Below the pieces are notes generated by a model. The model was not told where the DNA came from, made no database searches, and saw only the letters and a program-made list of their open reading frames with translations. A stretch of DNA of 6,556 nt from Nitrospinota bacterium (GTDB taxonomy: Bacteria; Nitrospinota_A; UBA7883). Of the stretch, positions 6,187 through 6,556 are shown piece by piece. The DNA lies in NCBI GenBank assembly GCA_029880775.1, contig JAOUNV010000117.1, forward strand, positions 1 to 6,556. Reading direction: 5' to 3'. The stretch's first letter is position 1. Each line of letters opens with the position of its first letter. The position numbers and the translations under genes were made by a program.

Positions 6187-6555
6187 TCAGATGAACATAT
6201 CCCCCTCATCGGAGCATAAGCTCCCCTGGCCGCACTTGGGGCAGGGGGCGCCTTCCATCTCGTAAGACGCCGTCAGGTTTTCGCCGCCGCACTGGGGGCA
6301 TTTTTTCGGCTCGTCCTCCCTATCTGTCATCACAGTGGCCATGCACTCCATGCACAAGGCCTCCACCCATACACCCAGCCGCCCATCTGACGCCAATTGG
6401 GCCATCGTTTTGCCGGTCAGGGCCTTGGCCGCCGACTCTTCGTTCTCCGGGTCCAGCCCTTTCTTGGCCCCATCGTCGGCCACGGCGTAATGCTCCATTC
6501 CTTCACGCACCTGCGTTTCGAACCCGCATCCGGAACATGTGAATTGATTGATCAT
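6187..6555 (-). CDS. Small protein with four CxxC pairs, putative zinc-ribbon protein of unknown function
   Basis: This 122-residue protein is acidic and soluble, with no signal peptide or membrane segment. Cysteines occur as CxxC pairs at 7/10 (TCSGCG), 68/71 (CMEC), 86/89 (CPQCGG) and 105/108 (CPKCGQ), with a single Cys at 114. My reading is two zinc sites: 7/10 with 68/71 around a helical insert (about 28-60, with KALTGKTMAQLASDGRLG), and 86/89 with 105/108 as a compact rubredoxin-like ribbon. I do not recognise the family. Such proteins may bind nucleic acid or protein partners, but nothing here tells which. The ATG is one base from the right edge, so the ribosome binding site is outside the window and a longer N-terminus is possible. 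The start of MINQFTCSGC fits a natural beginning for a ribbon. The gene is convergent with the membrane protein gene. Confidence 0.75.
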   Translation of the reverse strand: MINQFTCSGCGFETQVREGMEHYAVADDGAKKGLDPENEESAAKALTGKTMAQLASDGRLGVWVEALCMECMATVMTDREDEPKKCPQCGGENLTASYEMEGAPCPKCGQGSLCSDEGDMFI

Positions 6556-6556
6556 G

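Overview
The window reads as ordinary bacterial chromosome, most likely from a GC-rich Gram-negative bacterium. The supports are compact genes with 4-base overlaps, G/C-rich third codon positions in the first two genes, a large envelope glycosyltransferase-like protein, and palindromic intergenic repeats of a kind common in environmental genomes. I cannot fix the phylum from sequence alone.

Layout, left to right. Bases 1-60 may hold, on the minus strand, the first 20 codons of a gene running off the left edge. A 94-base gap follows with a perfect TATAAT. Next come nadC (155-1042, quinolinate phosphoribosyltransferase of NAD synthesis) and, overlapping it by ATGA, a short RqcH/NFACT-family gene (1039-2496, ribosome quality control). 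These two form one transcription unit. A 199-base gap (2497-2695) is filled by two different palindromic repeat elements set side by side; the first ends in TTTT and may also terminate the nadC-rqcH transcript. Then comes a visibly more AT-rich gene of 1131 codons (2696-6091). It encodes a polytopic membrane protein that looks like a GT-C glycosyltransferase, with a large extracytoplasmic C-terminal half. That half holds two discoidin (F5/8 type C)-like domains inside a tandem duplication with a period of about 263 residues. A 95-base convergent gap with two hairpins separates it from a minus-strand gene (6187-6555) for a small protein with four CxxC zinc-binding pairs.

How the genes work together: nadC and rqcH are both housekeeping genes (cofactor synthesis, rescue of stalled ribosomes) with no obvious biochemical link beyond co-expression. 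The membrane protein is probably an independently acquired cell-surface glycan gene. I see no CRISPR array, tRNA, rRNA, transposase or phage gene. I do not see convincing evidence for a wholly new multi-gene system. The most notable items are the duplicated discoidin architecture on the GT-C-like protein, the paired intergenic repeats, and the RqcH homologue that keeps D97/R98 but appears to lack the helix-hairpin-helix region.
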